From: Epiperipatus broadwayi
Taxonomy: Eukaryota; Onychophora; Udeonychophora; Euonychophora; Peripatidae
Direction: 5' to 3'
DNA length: 64,000 nt
NCBI GenBank assembly: GCA_028023455.1
Contig: JAQFVV010000287.1
Location: forward strand, 620,001-684,000
The position numbers and the translations under genes were made by a program. The notes under the pieces are model-generated. The model was not told the DNA's origin. It saw nothing but the letters and a program-made list of their open reading frames with translations, and searched no databases. Below are positions 1 through 11,454 of this stretch, one piece after another. Position 1 is the stretch's first letter, and every line of letters begins with the position of its first letter.

Positions 1-1
1 A

Positions 2-125
2 GACATTTTTTTTTTTTCATATGTCATAGCATTGGCCGGGACGCGAACTCACAACCGTCTGCAACCAACTACTTGCTTGCAAGGTGGCTAGCGATGACCT
101 CTCGGCTAACACCGCTTGACATTTA
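2..125 (-). mobile_element. tRNA-derived SINE (family L)
   Basis: On the minus strand this reads as a class II tRNA-like (Leu/Ser-type) body: an A-box-like TAGCCGAGAGG, a long variable-arm region and a B-box-like GAGTTCGCGTCCC. It is followed by a short unique tail and an A-rich 3' end. The words gacattt at 2-8 and 118-124 flank it and look like a target-site duplication. Copies of the same family lie at 53379 and 63801 (both plus strand), with a 3' fragment at 4234. Confidence 0.75.
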
Positions 126-359
126 ATACTAGATGATAGAAATAATCTAATATATAAATATAACTAAAATAGCATCATCACAAACCTTCAGAAAAATAAG
201 AATGGAAATTATCTGGAGATTTGTTGTTCTAAGTTATATATACACTGTATATAAAATTATTAATGGTGACAGTTTTAATTTAAATTGTCAACAGTTTGGG
301 TTTATAAAGATGGAGGGGGTGTACTGTTGAAATCTGAAAAATTCACATATCCAAAAAAA

Positions 360-680
360 GCGCTAGTACCATAGATTACAGTCTTTAACCGCCTCTTACG
401 AGGCATCTCGTCGACATCTGACGTCACTCTAATTCTGCTAGTTTTAAGGCTAGAATATTCGTTTGACAGTTATTGATTAGGTTTTTAAAAGTTCTGTAAG
501 ATGGTGCCCTCTTCCGAATTATTTTACAAGTAAAAAATAAAAAAAAACCGCATTTAAAACTAAACAAAGAAAGAAGTTTGTCGGTGATTGGCTGTCAGCT
601 GGCTCTCAGCCGAAAAAGACATTCTGATTGGCTGGAAAGAACAAAGAAACCGCCTGATCAAAGAAAATAAAGAAAAATGC
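360..680. promoter_or_regulatory. CpG-richer promoter-like patch
   Basis: This stretch has many more CpG dinucleotides than its AT-rich surroundings. It holds a perfect CRE palindrome TGACGTCA (419-426), two inverted CCAAT boxes with the same GATTGGCTG context (587-591 and 627-631), and an ETS-like TTCCG. Such clusters are typical of animal promoters. No adjoining first exon is clear; transcription could run left out of the window or rightwards. It could also be an unrecognised repeat. Confidence 0.35.
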
Positions 681-1429
681 TGAGATTTTCATTTCGAATG
701 CAATTTAAGTATTAAAAAAATATAATTTGAGAAATTAAAATAGTTTTTTAATAAAATATACTAAAAAAACAAAATTATTTTCGAAAAATATTGAAGATTT
801 TAGTAAAAATATTTAAGATTTAGCAAAAAGAAATCTTTACTTTTCCATAACGTAAAATTGAAAAAAAGCGTTTGCGTCAGCACTTTTTTGTTTAGACATT
901 CGCTTTAAGTTTGCCGAAATTGAATATATTTTATAATAAATAAATAGCAATTTATTTTTGAAAGAACTTTCGTTCTCTTTCATAACCTGAAAAATTAGTA
1001 ATATACTTTTTATAAACGTATCTGAGTTGAATTTAATATTATAGGCGAATATGTTTTAACAATAGGCTTTGTCTTCAGTTTGTGAGTTGGCCAATTAAAA
1101 GATTTGATTTTTACCTCATACAACCAATAATATAATTAGTGGTTAAAGGGTTTTAATGGAAATCTACCTTTAATTCTGTTTTCTAAATGATGGCTTAAAG
1201 TATATGTTATTTAATTAGAAGTATTATCACAGAATCAAAGAAAAATAACTAGAAAGATTGTAAAGGAAATAAAAATATCCAGAACGAAAAACAATATTCA
1301 ATAATGTAAGCAATTTTAATATGACATGATTATGCAGCAGCGGTAGGCAGAAATAATAAAAACCAAAACAATACAACAAATAGCAACATAACATGTTAAT
1401 TGCTTCCAACAAGCGAAGCAAGCTGATAC
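681..1429. other. AT-rich spacer
   Basis: Only A/T-rich runs and very short reading frames are seen. The one notable word is TGCGTCAGCAC near 874, which resembles a bZIP/Maf half site on the minus strand. Confidence 0.6.
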
Positions 1430-1468
1430 CTTAATGTTAGATCCACATAGTTCTCCATACTCACTGCC
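1430..1468 (-). CDS. possible 39-nt internal exon
   Basis: On the minus strand a strong acceptor (pyrimidine run ending in TTGCCAG) precedes 39 nt that end in AAG, followed by gtatca. In phase 0 the segment encodes GSEYGELCGSNIK without a stop, and it is clearly less AT-rich than its surroundings. The borders and phase suit a microexon, but nothing adjacent can be joined to it and the peptide is not recognised. A chance occurrence is possible. Confidence 0.3.
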
Positions 1469-1797
1469 CTGGCAACAAAAAAGAATCATGCAATTTACAT
1501 AAAAATAAAATAAAATAAGCAAAATAATAATAATAATAATTCCTAAAAATGCTGCATTTAAAATAAATAAAATCCAATATTTATTTTTTTAACTCTTTTT
1601 TTAAAAAAAAAAAAATGAAAAAAAAAAGATAGCATATCCTACATTAATGAGTACATATTTATGACAAAAAAATACAAAGAATAAAAATAATTTAAATTAT
1701 TCTTTGCTATATTCAAAAAGATGTTAATCTAATTTTGACTTCAATGTAATGATGCTGAAATTACATATACTCTTCTCAATTGCATAAGAGGTTTTTA

Positions 1798-2275
1798 GGT
1801 GCGATTTAGTTTGTTGTTCACAGCCATTTTGAAATCTAAAAACCACTGCTGACACATCCAACCAATAAACGACATACATATTGAATGAAAGTATTTTAAA
1901 TTCATATTTTAGAAATTGTAAACTAGTAAAAATAATATGCTTTATTTTGTTAGGATTTTTTTTTTTTTAATTTATCTTAAATAAAATATTTGAAATATGA
2001 TGGTTCAAAGCACTGGAGTATGCAGATGGGGGGAAGGATGATTTGGTCAATACGAAGTATTGTCCAAAAGATGGAGAAGTCTGATCAAACCAAGCTTATA
2101 ATTTCCAACTACTAAAAATTATAACTTCTAAAATACAAATTATAGTATATGCTTATAATTTCTAAAATACTTTTATTCAATACTTATGTCATTTATCGGT
2201 TGGGTATGTCAGACATGTTTTTGGTTGGTCTTTAGATTTTAAAATCGCCATGAGCGCAAACTAAATCAGCACCAG
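1798..2275. repeat. fold-back (inverted repeat) element
   Basis: Arms at about 1798-1905 and 2165-2275 are imperfect inverted copies. Shared words include gatttagtttg, aaatctaaa, ataaa(c/t)gacat and tattgaat(g/a)aaagtatttta. About 260 bp of AT-rich sequence separates them. No transposase is visible, so this is probably a non-autonomous or decayed inverted-repeat element. Confidence 0.6.
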
Positions 2276-3890
2276 TTTTTGATCCTGCTTATTATATATA
2301 TACACATACTGTTAATTTTACTACTACAATTATTTTTTTAAAAAAATTCACACTTGCAATTTTTTCTTCAACTCATACACTTATTGCCATACTATAATAC
2401 CATTTCCTATGAATCACACTGGGTTTGAAGTTTCTGCTCTAAAAATCTCAGTACAACATAATGTTCTGTACTAGCACAATTAGAGAAGTGAGATAGTTGT
2501 ATGTAGTCACACACATCCTGTGCATACAAGTGGTTAATTACTGCTGCTTTGTTAATAAATTACTCATGTTTTGATTTTTCTTATCTATGCATGTTACCTG
2601 GATGATTCACAAATAAGTGATGTAAGGTGAAATAATTACTGCTGTCAAATATAGTGCATGATGTTTGTGTGTTTACAAATAAATCTTTTGCTTTTATTTG
2701 CAAATGATTGCTTTTGTTGATAAGGCATTTGATTTTTTAAATTTATTTTTAAAGTAGAAGGTTAGTGAAATTAAACTCTTGACAAGCTGTGAGGCCCCAA
2801 ACCTATGCTTCAGTGCCATTAGTGAGATATTTTTAAAAAATTTTAAGACCGAAGATTGAGGGTGGTTTTTGCATTTGTAGTAATAATACTTTTTATTTTT
2901 GCTAGCTTCAACGAAGTATAGCCCCCCCCCCAGTGCATTTTTTTTTTATATAATAATAATGAAAAGCAAATATCATGTTAATGCCAATGTCATCTTTCAA
3001 TTAATGAATAGAAATACTCATTTAATATGAATCCCAAATCTGAACTTCATATGATTCTCACATTTGATTTTTTTCTGGATACAAATGCCCTTTGCAGTTT
3101 AGAACAATGACAGGGTATGAGTTTGAACTAAAGGTTTCTGAATCCTGCATAGTTTAGAGCAGTTGCAGAATAGCTGTCTTTAGATAGCTCAAGATCCGTG
3201 GATCACCGTTCATTCTTTATCACTTTCAGCATTCAAATTTATATGAACTTCTGAGTAATAAATCAGATGTCATTGAATCAATTTCTAGATTACAGTAATA
3301 AAAACATCCGTTTCGTCACTTAAACTATTGTGACAAATCTGTTTTTGACAAATGACTTATACTGGTAATAAAGTTGATTATTAATCAGTGACTCATTAAA
3401 GTCATGACAGATTTGCTTTGAGATTGAATGGTCTTTCATCAAGCTTGTTGTTGAACTCTCATGGTTTCAAAATATAGCTGATATCAGTTCATATTTATTT
3501 GCTGTTAATGTAGTCATATAATCGTAATAAACTGAATGAATATCCCATCATGAAATCTATACCACATCATGATACCTGTTTCGTAAACAGTTCCAAAGAC
3601 CATGCCTAAAAATCTCGAGCTGTAATAATAAGATGTAGAAGTTATATAATATAATAAACTTTTTGTACAATCAACTAATTTCAAACAATGTTCAAAACTG
3701 GTCAATTAATTGAATCAAATGCGATGACTAGGTCAATAAAAGCAATATATGTCATTCTTTTCTTCTTGATACTTTCTTGCAACAAAAACTGTCTACTGTT
3801 CCGATGGAAGAAATTTAAAAGTAAAGATAGTAAAAGAGATGGAGATTTTATATATATATATTAAAAGGGACATTTTCACAGGCTACAGAT
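2276..3890. other. AT-rich intergenic sequence
   Basis: No feature is recognised. There is a run of nine C at about 2923-2931 and scattered short AT microsatellites. The short open frames here have no coding character. Confidence 0.5.
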
Positions 3891-3974
3891 ATAAATGAAA
3901 TGTTATCAGGGTAAACATCTGTATATAATTTATTGTATATATATATATATCCGGATAACATTTCATTTATATAC
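3891..3974. repeat. short hairpin with TA repeat loop
   Basis: Inverted words ataaatgaaatgttatc and ggataacatttcatttat bracket a loop that contains a (TA)n run. It may be a tiny inverted-repeat element or a chance hairpin. Confidence 0.5.
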
Positions 3975-6707
3975 ATTTTTTAGGTCTTTATAACAAAATT
4001 AGGTAAAATGAGGATAAGATAATGGAACTAACTAAATTATTTTTATTAAAATGGGATAAGAAAAAAAAGAAATGAACCAAAGCTGAAAAAATAATTGTAT
4101 ATTAAGTAGATTAACTGATTGTTATATATATATAATTCAGCATATATATATATTGAAATATTCTAAATACGTGAAAATATCTGTTATATATTTTATTTAA
4201 AATATTTCAATAATAACATCTGTTAAAAAATATTATTTTTTTTTTTCATTTGTCAAAGCGTTGACCGGGAGGAGAACCCGGGCCAGCTTAAATATATCAG
4301 AGTTTGTCAAATGTTATGTCCAGGCTTTTCAAACAAATTATAATATCATCAAAGAAACTGAACAAAATATAAATTAGTAAAAAGACAACCAGAGTAAAGG
4401 AGATTAATTAAGGAATATATCTAAACAAATACTTTAAAATAAATATGTAACTTATAGTACAATTTTAAACATAGAGTAATATAACTTATAAGTTATATAC
4501 AATATTTTACCGGAAGACAGACGAAAAATGTTATAATGCAGCGCGTGATTGTCTTTTAGCAACACTAGATCTCAATTATCATCTTCAGCTGGGATGTCAC
4601 TAGCTATTGAATCCAGTATAAATCGTTCCAATTTTTAGGTGCTCCTTCTTAATTGTCCTTAGCTCATGTTTTAATTTCTTTTTAAACTTTTCCTTTTCTC
4701 ATTCTACGGAGTTATCTCTAACTCCTTAGAATATCTTCATTTGCTAATTTAACTTGCTTTATTAGAAACAACTAATTATTTTTATTAGTTAATTTATGTC
4801 TTATTTCTTCGTAATCTAGCAATTTTAATTATATGTTTTTAAATTATAGTTTTTCTTCTTTATCTCTTCTTATTCTAATTACTATATTAAATTTATTTAG
4901 TACACGTGTTAATTTATATAAAAGTTTACATCCTATACAATACTTAGCTTGATAAATATATGTGTGTGTGAAGCTATCAACATATTTACATTGTTGCTCT
5001 TAATTGAGCATACAGTAATGGGCATGTAGTGTATGCTTTTGATGTTCGAACTTCATATGAACTCTCAAACAATATACCAACTCAATTATTTTATACCACA
5101 TGCACACACATATATATATAGTATATGTAAAAAGAGAAAGAACAAATTGAAGAATTTAGCAATCAATACAGATCTCAAAACATCTAGATAAAACGTTAAA
5201 TTAAAAATAAATAAACATTGCCATTAAAACAATTTACTTATAAAATGATTTATCTAACCTTTCAAAATGTAACCTTATCTATAAGTTTAATAACTGTGAA
5301 GTTCTTACAGCATTTTTGTTCTTAATTAATTGAAATATTATCTTTCTATTCTATTACAAGTTTTAAAATTCATAATACTTTCAAGCAAAGACATTCTTTT
5401 CGTTTCTCTTACAACTAACTTAAAGTAGAGAAGCGCTAGAAATGTAGGTCACACCTTTCAGAGAAACAATTTAAATTATCATCTAATGTTACTTCTCTTA
5501 ATCAAAGTTATTGATACAAATTCAGAGCTTGTAAATATCAAATATATATACAGTAATAGATTTATTAACACTTACAGCGCCGTTATCTAAATTAAACATT
5601 TTTTTATCAAATATCATTCATCACCATCGTTAAACACTCCTAAATGAAAACTCAATTGCTATTTCAAAGTAAAAAACCAAGATATAAAGAATAGAAAACA
5701 AAGAAAATAAAACATTGCAACCAGAACTGGTGCCTAGTGACATATTGAAAAAAAAAATTTGTATTTATACACACATTCATATAAAATAAAATCTGGCTAA
5801 ATATAAAAAAAAGATTCGATAGAAATAAATCAGTGAAATAAATGATATTGCAAAAGTTAAAAAAAAAAAAACGTTAATTTTTTTAAATAATTTTACACTA
5901 TTATAATTCTTAATCTATTAATTTATATATATTGCACACAACTCAAAGATGTATTATAGTGAACTATTTTATTGTATCGTAAAAAGCATTTTAAAGGCAG
6001 AAATTTATTAATAGTTTAGTTTATCGTGATAAAAATAATTATAATTTTAAATTAAAAAATTGTTGCAATATTTTAGTAAGTTGAGAAATGTTTATTTTGG
6101 CATAAGATTACATTATAATAATTTAAAACTTTGAAACAGTTTATACAAAAATACTGTTTTAAATCTTATATATAAAATTCCTACTTTCTCTATTATCTGA
6201 TTGGTGAATGTATGAATGTTTCTCCGTAAAGCTGTCACATGTCAAATTCACAACTTGTCGGGTATCAAATTCACAATCATTCTGCCATTAATAAACAATA
6301 AGCATTATTTGTAACTGTCACATATCAAATATAACAGGTATATAATTAATACCTTAAATTTTAATTTAGCTTTATTAATATCTTGCCAGGTACATTACTG
6401 AACTGAACCAAACAAGCCAGGTTGTTCCAAACACTTTTTTTTCCAACAGTGAATTTCTCATACTTATTTATATAATATTAAAATCTTTTTTTTTTTTTAA
6501 ATTTAAAAATTAAACTATTAAAAAAAACTATTACGTTTGTTCATAATGCTGTCATTCTGCCATTAATACCTGTAATTTTTTTTACAAAGCAGTTGTCCGT
6601 AATTATTAAAATCTTTTGTTTAATTTACATTCAATCTTACAAATAAAAACAATTTTTTTAAAAAAGGCCTTTCCAAGGATGAGTGCATTTAGTATATATA
6701 TATTATT
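3975..6707. other. AT-rich spacer with one SINE fragment
   Basis: A 3' fragment of SINE family L lies on the minus strand at about 4234-4290 (B-box-like GGGTTCTCCTCCC followed by the family tail and poly-A). The rest is AT-rich with TA and TG microsatellites near 4955 and 5108. Nothing else can be supported. Confidence 0.5.
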
Positions 6708-7421
6708 ATAACTGCACTTATGACTATGCCAATGTTATATCTGCAAGTCATACTGTGCGGCTATCCAATAACGTTCGCTAATGTTCTCCAACGAATGATC
6801 TATTCCTGCAATTAATGCTCTGCTCTGCAACGAATGCACTGCTCTGCAACGAATGCTTCTACTCTGCAACTAATGCTCTGCTCTGCAACGAATGCTTCTA
6901 CTCTGCAACTAATGCTCTGCTCTGCAACGAATGCTTCTACTCTGCAACTAATACTCTGCTCTGCAACGAATGATTCTACTCTGCAACTAATGCTCTCCAT
7001 ATCTCTGCTGCAGTCTCTTTCAGCTATACCCGTGAATTACATTTCCACTGGCAGCTGGTCATTAACCGCAAGCACTAATGAGATATCTCTGCTGGTGTTA
7101 AACAGACGTCTAGTCAAATACTGCCTACTCAATACTGCTTGACTGCTTTCTATTGCTCTCTATGTTACACTGCTAGATGTCACCCAGTCTTCTTATCGCT
7201 CTCTGACAACTGCAACGATCAATCAATGCACTGACCAATAAGGTAACGTCTCTTATCTAGAAACATTTGTAATTAGCAAATATTTCTAGGAATTGTCGAT
7301 CACCATTACATCAATGCACTAAATAAATTCCTCAGCTATCAGAGCGCGATCTAAAAACAGCCTTAAAAATTCTAGTTTTTCTGGAGTGCACAAAAATGTC
7401 TGCCATTTTTGCAAACACTAC
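6708..7421 (+). repeat. long direct repeat, copy 1
   Basis: About 714 bp that recur at 7750-8456 in the same order with few differences. The segment has an internal 39-bp minisatellite, a conserved GC-richer middle (around tatacccgtgaa) and a conserved end (tgtctgccatttttgcaaac). Base composition is richer in C and G than the flanks, which suggests a different origin. The spacing of the two copies (1035-1042 bp) fits either a tandem satellite-like unit or two terminal repeats around a 328-bp insert. Confidence 0.8.
6820..7000 (+). repeat. 39-bp minisatellite, array 1
   Basis: About four units of 39 bp. Each unit is two related half-units (ctctgcaacgaatgcttcta and ctctgcaactaatgctctg). Because 39 is a multiple of three, both strands give open 13-residue peptide repeats (LCSATNASTLQLM on plus). 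This is a by-product of the period and not evidence of a gene. Confidence 0.85.
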
Positions 7422-7749
7422 ACTCCTCCCTCCACTCCAGAAAAACCCTTGTTGTTATTCCTTGGTGCTGTTTTTCTCTTGCTACTTTCCAGTTATTTCA
7501 CTCAGAAATGTTCGATTCAAAATTGCTGTCGAACTTCTTCGCCAGTTACATTCAATGGTGACTGCGCAAGCGTGGTAAACTCAGCTTCCGATGTTAACTG
7601 CACAAACGTTTTATTTCCAAACTTTTCACTTCCGTTGTTAACGTTACTAATTGGGATTGACATTTTCACCCAGTTTCTCTGTCTACGGCTAAACTTGTAG
7701 TTCAACGTATTCACTACTCCCAGGTTCCAAATGCGACTGCGCCAATGTT
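7422..7749. other. GC-richer spacer between the direct repeats
   Basis: This 328-bp stretch has unusual C and CpG content for the window and short open frames on both strands. No domain is recognisable. It probably belongs to the same repeat unit as its flanks (a unit of about 1.04 kb with a truncated second copy) and is unlikely to be host coding sequence. Confidence 0.45.
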
Positions 7750-8456
7750 ATAACTGCACTTACGACTGTGCCAATGTTATATCTGCAAGTCATACTGTGC
7801 GGCTATCCAATAATGTTCGCTAATGTTCTCCAACGAATGGTCTATTCCTGCAATTAATGCTCTGCTCTGCAACAAATGCACTGCTCTGCAATGAATGCTT
7901 CTAAACTGCAACTAATGCTCTGCTCTGCAACGAATGCTTCTACTCTGCAACTAATGCTCTGCTCTGCAACGAATGCTTCTACTCTGCAACTAATGCTCTG
8001 CTCTGCAATGAATGCTTCTACTCTGCAACTAATGCTCCCCATATCTCCACTGTGGTCTCCTTCAGCTATACCCGTGAACTACATTTCCACTGGGCGCTGT
8101 CATTAACCGCAAGCACTAACGAGATATCTCTGCTGGTGTTAAACAGATGTCTAGTCAAATACTGCCTACTCAATACTGCTTGACTGCTCTCTATGTTGCA
8201 CTGCTAGATGTCACCCAGTCTTCTTATTGCTCTCTGACAACTGCAATGATCAATCAATGCAATGACCAATAAGGTAACGTCTCTTATCTAGAAACATTTG
8301 TAATTAGCAAATATTTCTAGGAATTGTCGATCGTCATTACGTCAATGCACTAAATAAATTCCTCAGCTATCAGAGCGCAATCTAAAAACAGCCTTACGAA
8401 TAAATTCTAGTTTTTCTGGAATGGACAAAAATGTCTGCCATTTTTGCAAACACTAC
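7750..8456 (+). repeat. long direct repeat, copy 2, with 39-bp minisatellite
   Basis: Second copy of the unit at 6708-7421. Its own minisatellite lies at about 7858-8036, with the same unit structure and a few point differences. After the shared word gcaaacactac the two copies diverge, which marks the repeat end. Confidence 0.8.
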
Positions 8457-8639
8457 ATATATAATAAAAGACATTCTTTATTGGTGCAAACTACTGAAGT
8501 ACATCTTATTTGAAAAGAAAGATATAAACAATAAAAATAAATGTTTATTTAAAAATTTATATATATATTACAAAATGTTTATTAAATTTGATGGAATTTT
8601 TTATTGAAGAGATAAATATAGAATATTATAAGACAGAAA

Positions 8640-9440
8640 TGTTATTTACCTCCTATTAGATATTTAGATGAGTTGTTAGATATTGTTTTGATGATAATAG
8701 ATTTAGCATTCAATGTATAAGTCATTGCATCAGATTTGCTGATTGTAAAGCTGTGCATATAGATGGTGAGGATAAACTTAAAAAAATATTTTTAGGATAG
8801 AATTTGTAGAAAAATGGAATAATAATAAATGCAAAGAAAATTAAAGAAATGAAAACAGAGGAGATGAAAATATTAAAAAAAAGCACTAAACAGAAAGTTA
8901 TAGGAGCAAATTAATGCTTTTAAATATTTGAAGGAAGTTGGACAACTGATAATAAAAGTAATGATTAAAAAAAGATGAGAATTACAATAACTAAATCAAA
9001 TTTTAATAGGAATGGAACATTTATTTTCCGTTAAAAGTAGATTTAAAAAAGAAAAAAGACTTGTTGAAATGCTTTGTTTGAAATATCTCTTTGTATAAAA
9101 TGGATAAGTAAAGAATTAGAAAAAGAATAAAGACAAAGATGAGTGGCTTTTAAGATATAAATAAAAGACTATATTAGAAAGGGTAAGTCCTGCAATGTAA
9201 AAGCAATGAAAAAACTATTCAGAAAATTATAAGAAGAGAAAGTTGGTTTGTCGTATACATTAAAGCAAAAGTATTACAAAAGATAAACTGAAGGGTTTAT
9301 GGATGGTAAAAGGAAGAGAGAAAAGATGATGCTTGATGATTTTCAGAAATAAGCAGTTATGAATCTTAAAATGTTGAACAAGAGATAAAGCAGTGAAGAG
9401 CATAGTCAGCTATGTGGAACTTGTGGTTACCTAATGATGG
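8640..9440 (+). pseudogene. decayed LINE reverse transcriptase, C-terminal part
   Basis: Plus-strand frames, interrupted by many stops and frameshifts, recover pieces in the order usual for the RT-to-C-terminus part of non-LTR retrotransposons. First comes a decayed palm/thumb segment (RICRK-GIIINAKK-like, near 8800), then FKYL followed after a frameshift by GSWTTDNKSND (8913-8970). Next is a basic stretch, and finally MDGKRKREKMMLDDF (about 9300-9345), matching the GKRGRGRP..MLDD motif of such proteins. The endonuclease and N-terminal RT are missing. The clade cannot be assigned from this much sequence. Confidence 0.65.
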
Positions 9441-9749
9441 TATTTAAAGTGTCTGTATTTCTAATTTTAAAAAAATAAAGATCATTATATTTAACAATAT
9501 ATATATATTGCTAAAAGATCTGGCTGATTTTATACAAAAGATTGAAGTAAATCATAGCACCATTCTATTACAAAAGATTGCCATAGAAAGAAAATATGTT
9601 GCTGTAGTGTGCTTATTATAAAGAGATTTATTTAAAAATACTTATCTAGCTGATAATAATTCATTATGATAGCGTTATTTCTTTTTACATGTGATTGCAT
9701 AAATATAAAATATGTGTTCCTTAGAACTTTTATAATACTAAAGGAAAAA

Positions 9750-10030
9750 AATATTAATAATTTTAATTTGTCATTCATTAGAGTAGAGATTATCCACTTA
9801 ATAAATATTTCTGCAATACAATTTTCACTGCACCACACTCACCAAGGTAGGAACTGGCTTCTATTCACTTTTAACACTTTTGGAGGGGTGTAATCATAAA
9901 CATACAACTAAAAATATGTAAAATAGATGTATGAACCCCAAGATGCACACACATTTCATGCTGAACCAGCACTCATTAATTGGCCCAGATCACAATCTCT
10001 TACACCTATCTTTATCATTGTTCATTATAT
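9750..10030 (-). mobile_element. H element (hammerhead-headed repeat), full-length-like
   Basis: Reading the minus strand: a leader (gaacaatgataaagata), a hammerhead-like head (9933-9991), then the conserved body 'atgtttatgattac...ggtgttaaaagtgaatag', '...cctacctt', 'gtgtagtgaaaatta', 'cagaaatatt' and the tail 'aaaattattaatat'. The same order recurs at 10320, 15080, 15255, 48490, 48775 and 57880. No protein is encoded. Confidence 0.75.
9933..9991 (-). ncRNA. hammerhead-like motif in H element
   Basis: Minus strand: GAUCU GGG CCAA, core UUAAUGA (CUGAUGA in better copies), stem II GUGCU/AGCAU with loop GGUUC, then GAAAU, loop GUGUGUGC, AUC, and UUGG pairing with CCAA. The A-U and U-A pairs around the loop form a minimal stem III, and AUC is an allowed cleavage triplet. 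The core change C3 to U predicts that this copy is inactive. Confidence 0.55.
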
Positions 10031-10089
10031 ATAGATAGCCAATTAGTATAGTTTAATTGATAAGACAAAATGACTGCCCCACAACATTG

Positions 10090-10275
10090 ACATAAACAAC
10101 TTTTCCACATGTCTTTATAATTATACCACTTCACAAGGTGATAAAAGTAGACAGAAAGCAGTCCCCGCCTTGTGTGAGAGTGGTGTAGTGAAAATCACAC
10201 TAAAGAAATATTATTCATTAAATGGATCACCTCTAATCTAATGAATGACTAATAAAAATTATTAATATACTTCCA
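10090..10275 (+). mobile_element. H element, 5'-truncated
   Basis: Body and tail of the H family without the hammerhead head: 'ccacatgtctttataatta', '...cttgtgtgagagtggtgtag', 'gaaatattattcatta', 'aaaaattattaatatactt'. Together with the minus-strand copy at 9750-10030 it forms a head-to-head pair about 60 bp apart. Confidence 0.7.
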
Positions 10276-10319
10276 TGAGAGAGGGGGGGAGTTTGACACA
10301 TCAATTAAACTGTAATAAT

Positions 10320-10600
10320 TAGATATCTATATAAAATGAACAATGATAAAGATATATGTAAGAAATTGGGATCTGGATCAATTTATGAGTGCTAGTTCAG
10401 CATGAAATGTATATCTTGAGAAACACATCTTTTCACATGTCTTTGGTCACACCCTCCATAAGGTGTTAAAAGCAGAAACCTACTTCCTACTTTGTGTGAG
10501 AGTGATGTAGTGAAAGTTACACTACAGAAATATTGTTTTTTAAATGGAGCAGACAAATGTATCAACAGGACAGATAGGTACAGAAGCATTGTAAATGATG
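10320..10600 (+). mobile_element. H element with hammerhead head
   Basis: Leader 'gaacaatgataaagatata', hammerhead-like head at 10370-10420, then the family body (cacatgtctttggtcaca, ggtgttaaaag, tgtgtgagagtgatgtag, acactacagaaatatt). The tail diverges after about 10550. Confidence 0.7.
10370..10420 (+). ncRNA. hammerhead-like motif with compensatory stem I
   Basis: GAUCU GGA UCAA, core UUUAUGA, GUGCU-AGUUC-AGCAU, GAAAU, loop GUAU, AUC, UUGA. Stem I is UCAA/UUGA here but CCAA/UUGG in sister copies, so both sides changed and pairing was kept. The core is mutated at two positions, so activity is unlikely. Confidence 0.55.
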
Positions 10601-10651
10601 AAGCTTATAGTTTTTTAATTCCTGCAATAAAACTACAATACTGATGTTTAT

Positions 10652-11045
10652 ATATTAAATTTATTAAGCGCTAGCAGATGATCTAATAATAACATGAAAG
10701 GCTGAAAATTTTGACAGAAGCACCTTAAAAATGCTTATGTGACAGCCAATCAGATGCAATAATGACTGCAAGTGGAACTCTCAATTCAAGAACACAAATC
10801 AGAACTACCAGAAAAAGATAGGACCCACCTTCTTCTCACTTAAATTTATATATAAATGTCAGACTCAAGCATTCCAAACTAAGAGCGTGAAGCTTAAAAC
10901 ACCTTCACATTTAATTCACTAAATCTTATATATAAATAAACAATGCGAAATCTTTCGATTTACTATGAAGTAATTTTCAAATCTAATAAAATGATAGTAA
11001 CAAATGTAAATATATTAAATTTATTAAGCACTAGCAGATGATCTC
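10652..11045. repeat. about 360-bp unit bounded by 34-bp direct repeats
   Basis: The word tattaaatttattaagc(g/a)ctag followed by cagatgatct occurs at about 10652-10685 and again at 11011-11045. The DNA between is richer in mixed sequence than its flanks. Possible explanations are a tandem duplication, one and a bit units of a satellite, or an insertion with a long target duplication. Confidence 0.6.
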
Positions 11046-11454
11046 CAAAGTCAATGTTGATGTAGTTGTGAAAATAATTTCTAGATTGTAAGAAAAATAA
11101 ATAAATAAATCATATATTTTATTGTATAAATATAATGATGGCAATTTTGCGGTTTATATATATATTTTGCATTTCAATGCCTACTCCAAATAAATATATA
11201 TCTCAGATACATGTTACTGCCTTGCAATATTTTGAATAGAACATTTAAATTTCTTTGTTTAATAATTTTGAGATTGTAATTTAAAACAAATTTTTAAAAA
11301 TCATGTATTTTATTATATAATAAAAACAAATTTGCAGCATTTTAGTTTCGTTTTTTCATTTCGGCAGATTCTATTGATGAATGTATTTCTCAGATTTGTG
11401 CAAATTCCAGTGTAACATTTTTCTTTGCAACCTTTATAATTCTTTATTTAATAA

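Noticed and set aside
6155-6260. Possible Helitron-type 5' terminus (tcttatatataaaa) here and at 10923
   Set aside because: Only a short AT-rich word matches. No CTRR end with hairpin or Rep/helicase fragment was found.
6812-7142. Open frames with 13-residue repeats on both strands over the minisatellites
   Set aside because: The 39-bp period keeps any stop-free frame open on both strands. There is no start context, domain or flanking coding sequence, and the same holds at 7854-8106.
7386-7714. Overlapping open frames of about 65-104 codons between the direct repeats
   Set aside because: They overlap in several frames on both strands with no recognisable domain and straddle a repeat boundary. 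This is explained by locally higher GC content.
6708-8456. LTR retrotransposon with two LTRs
   Set aside because: The copies lack TG...CA ends, a primer-binding site, a polypurine tract and any gag/pol frame, and the 328-bp interior is too short.
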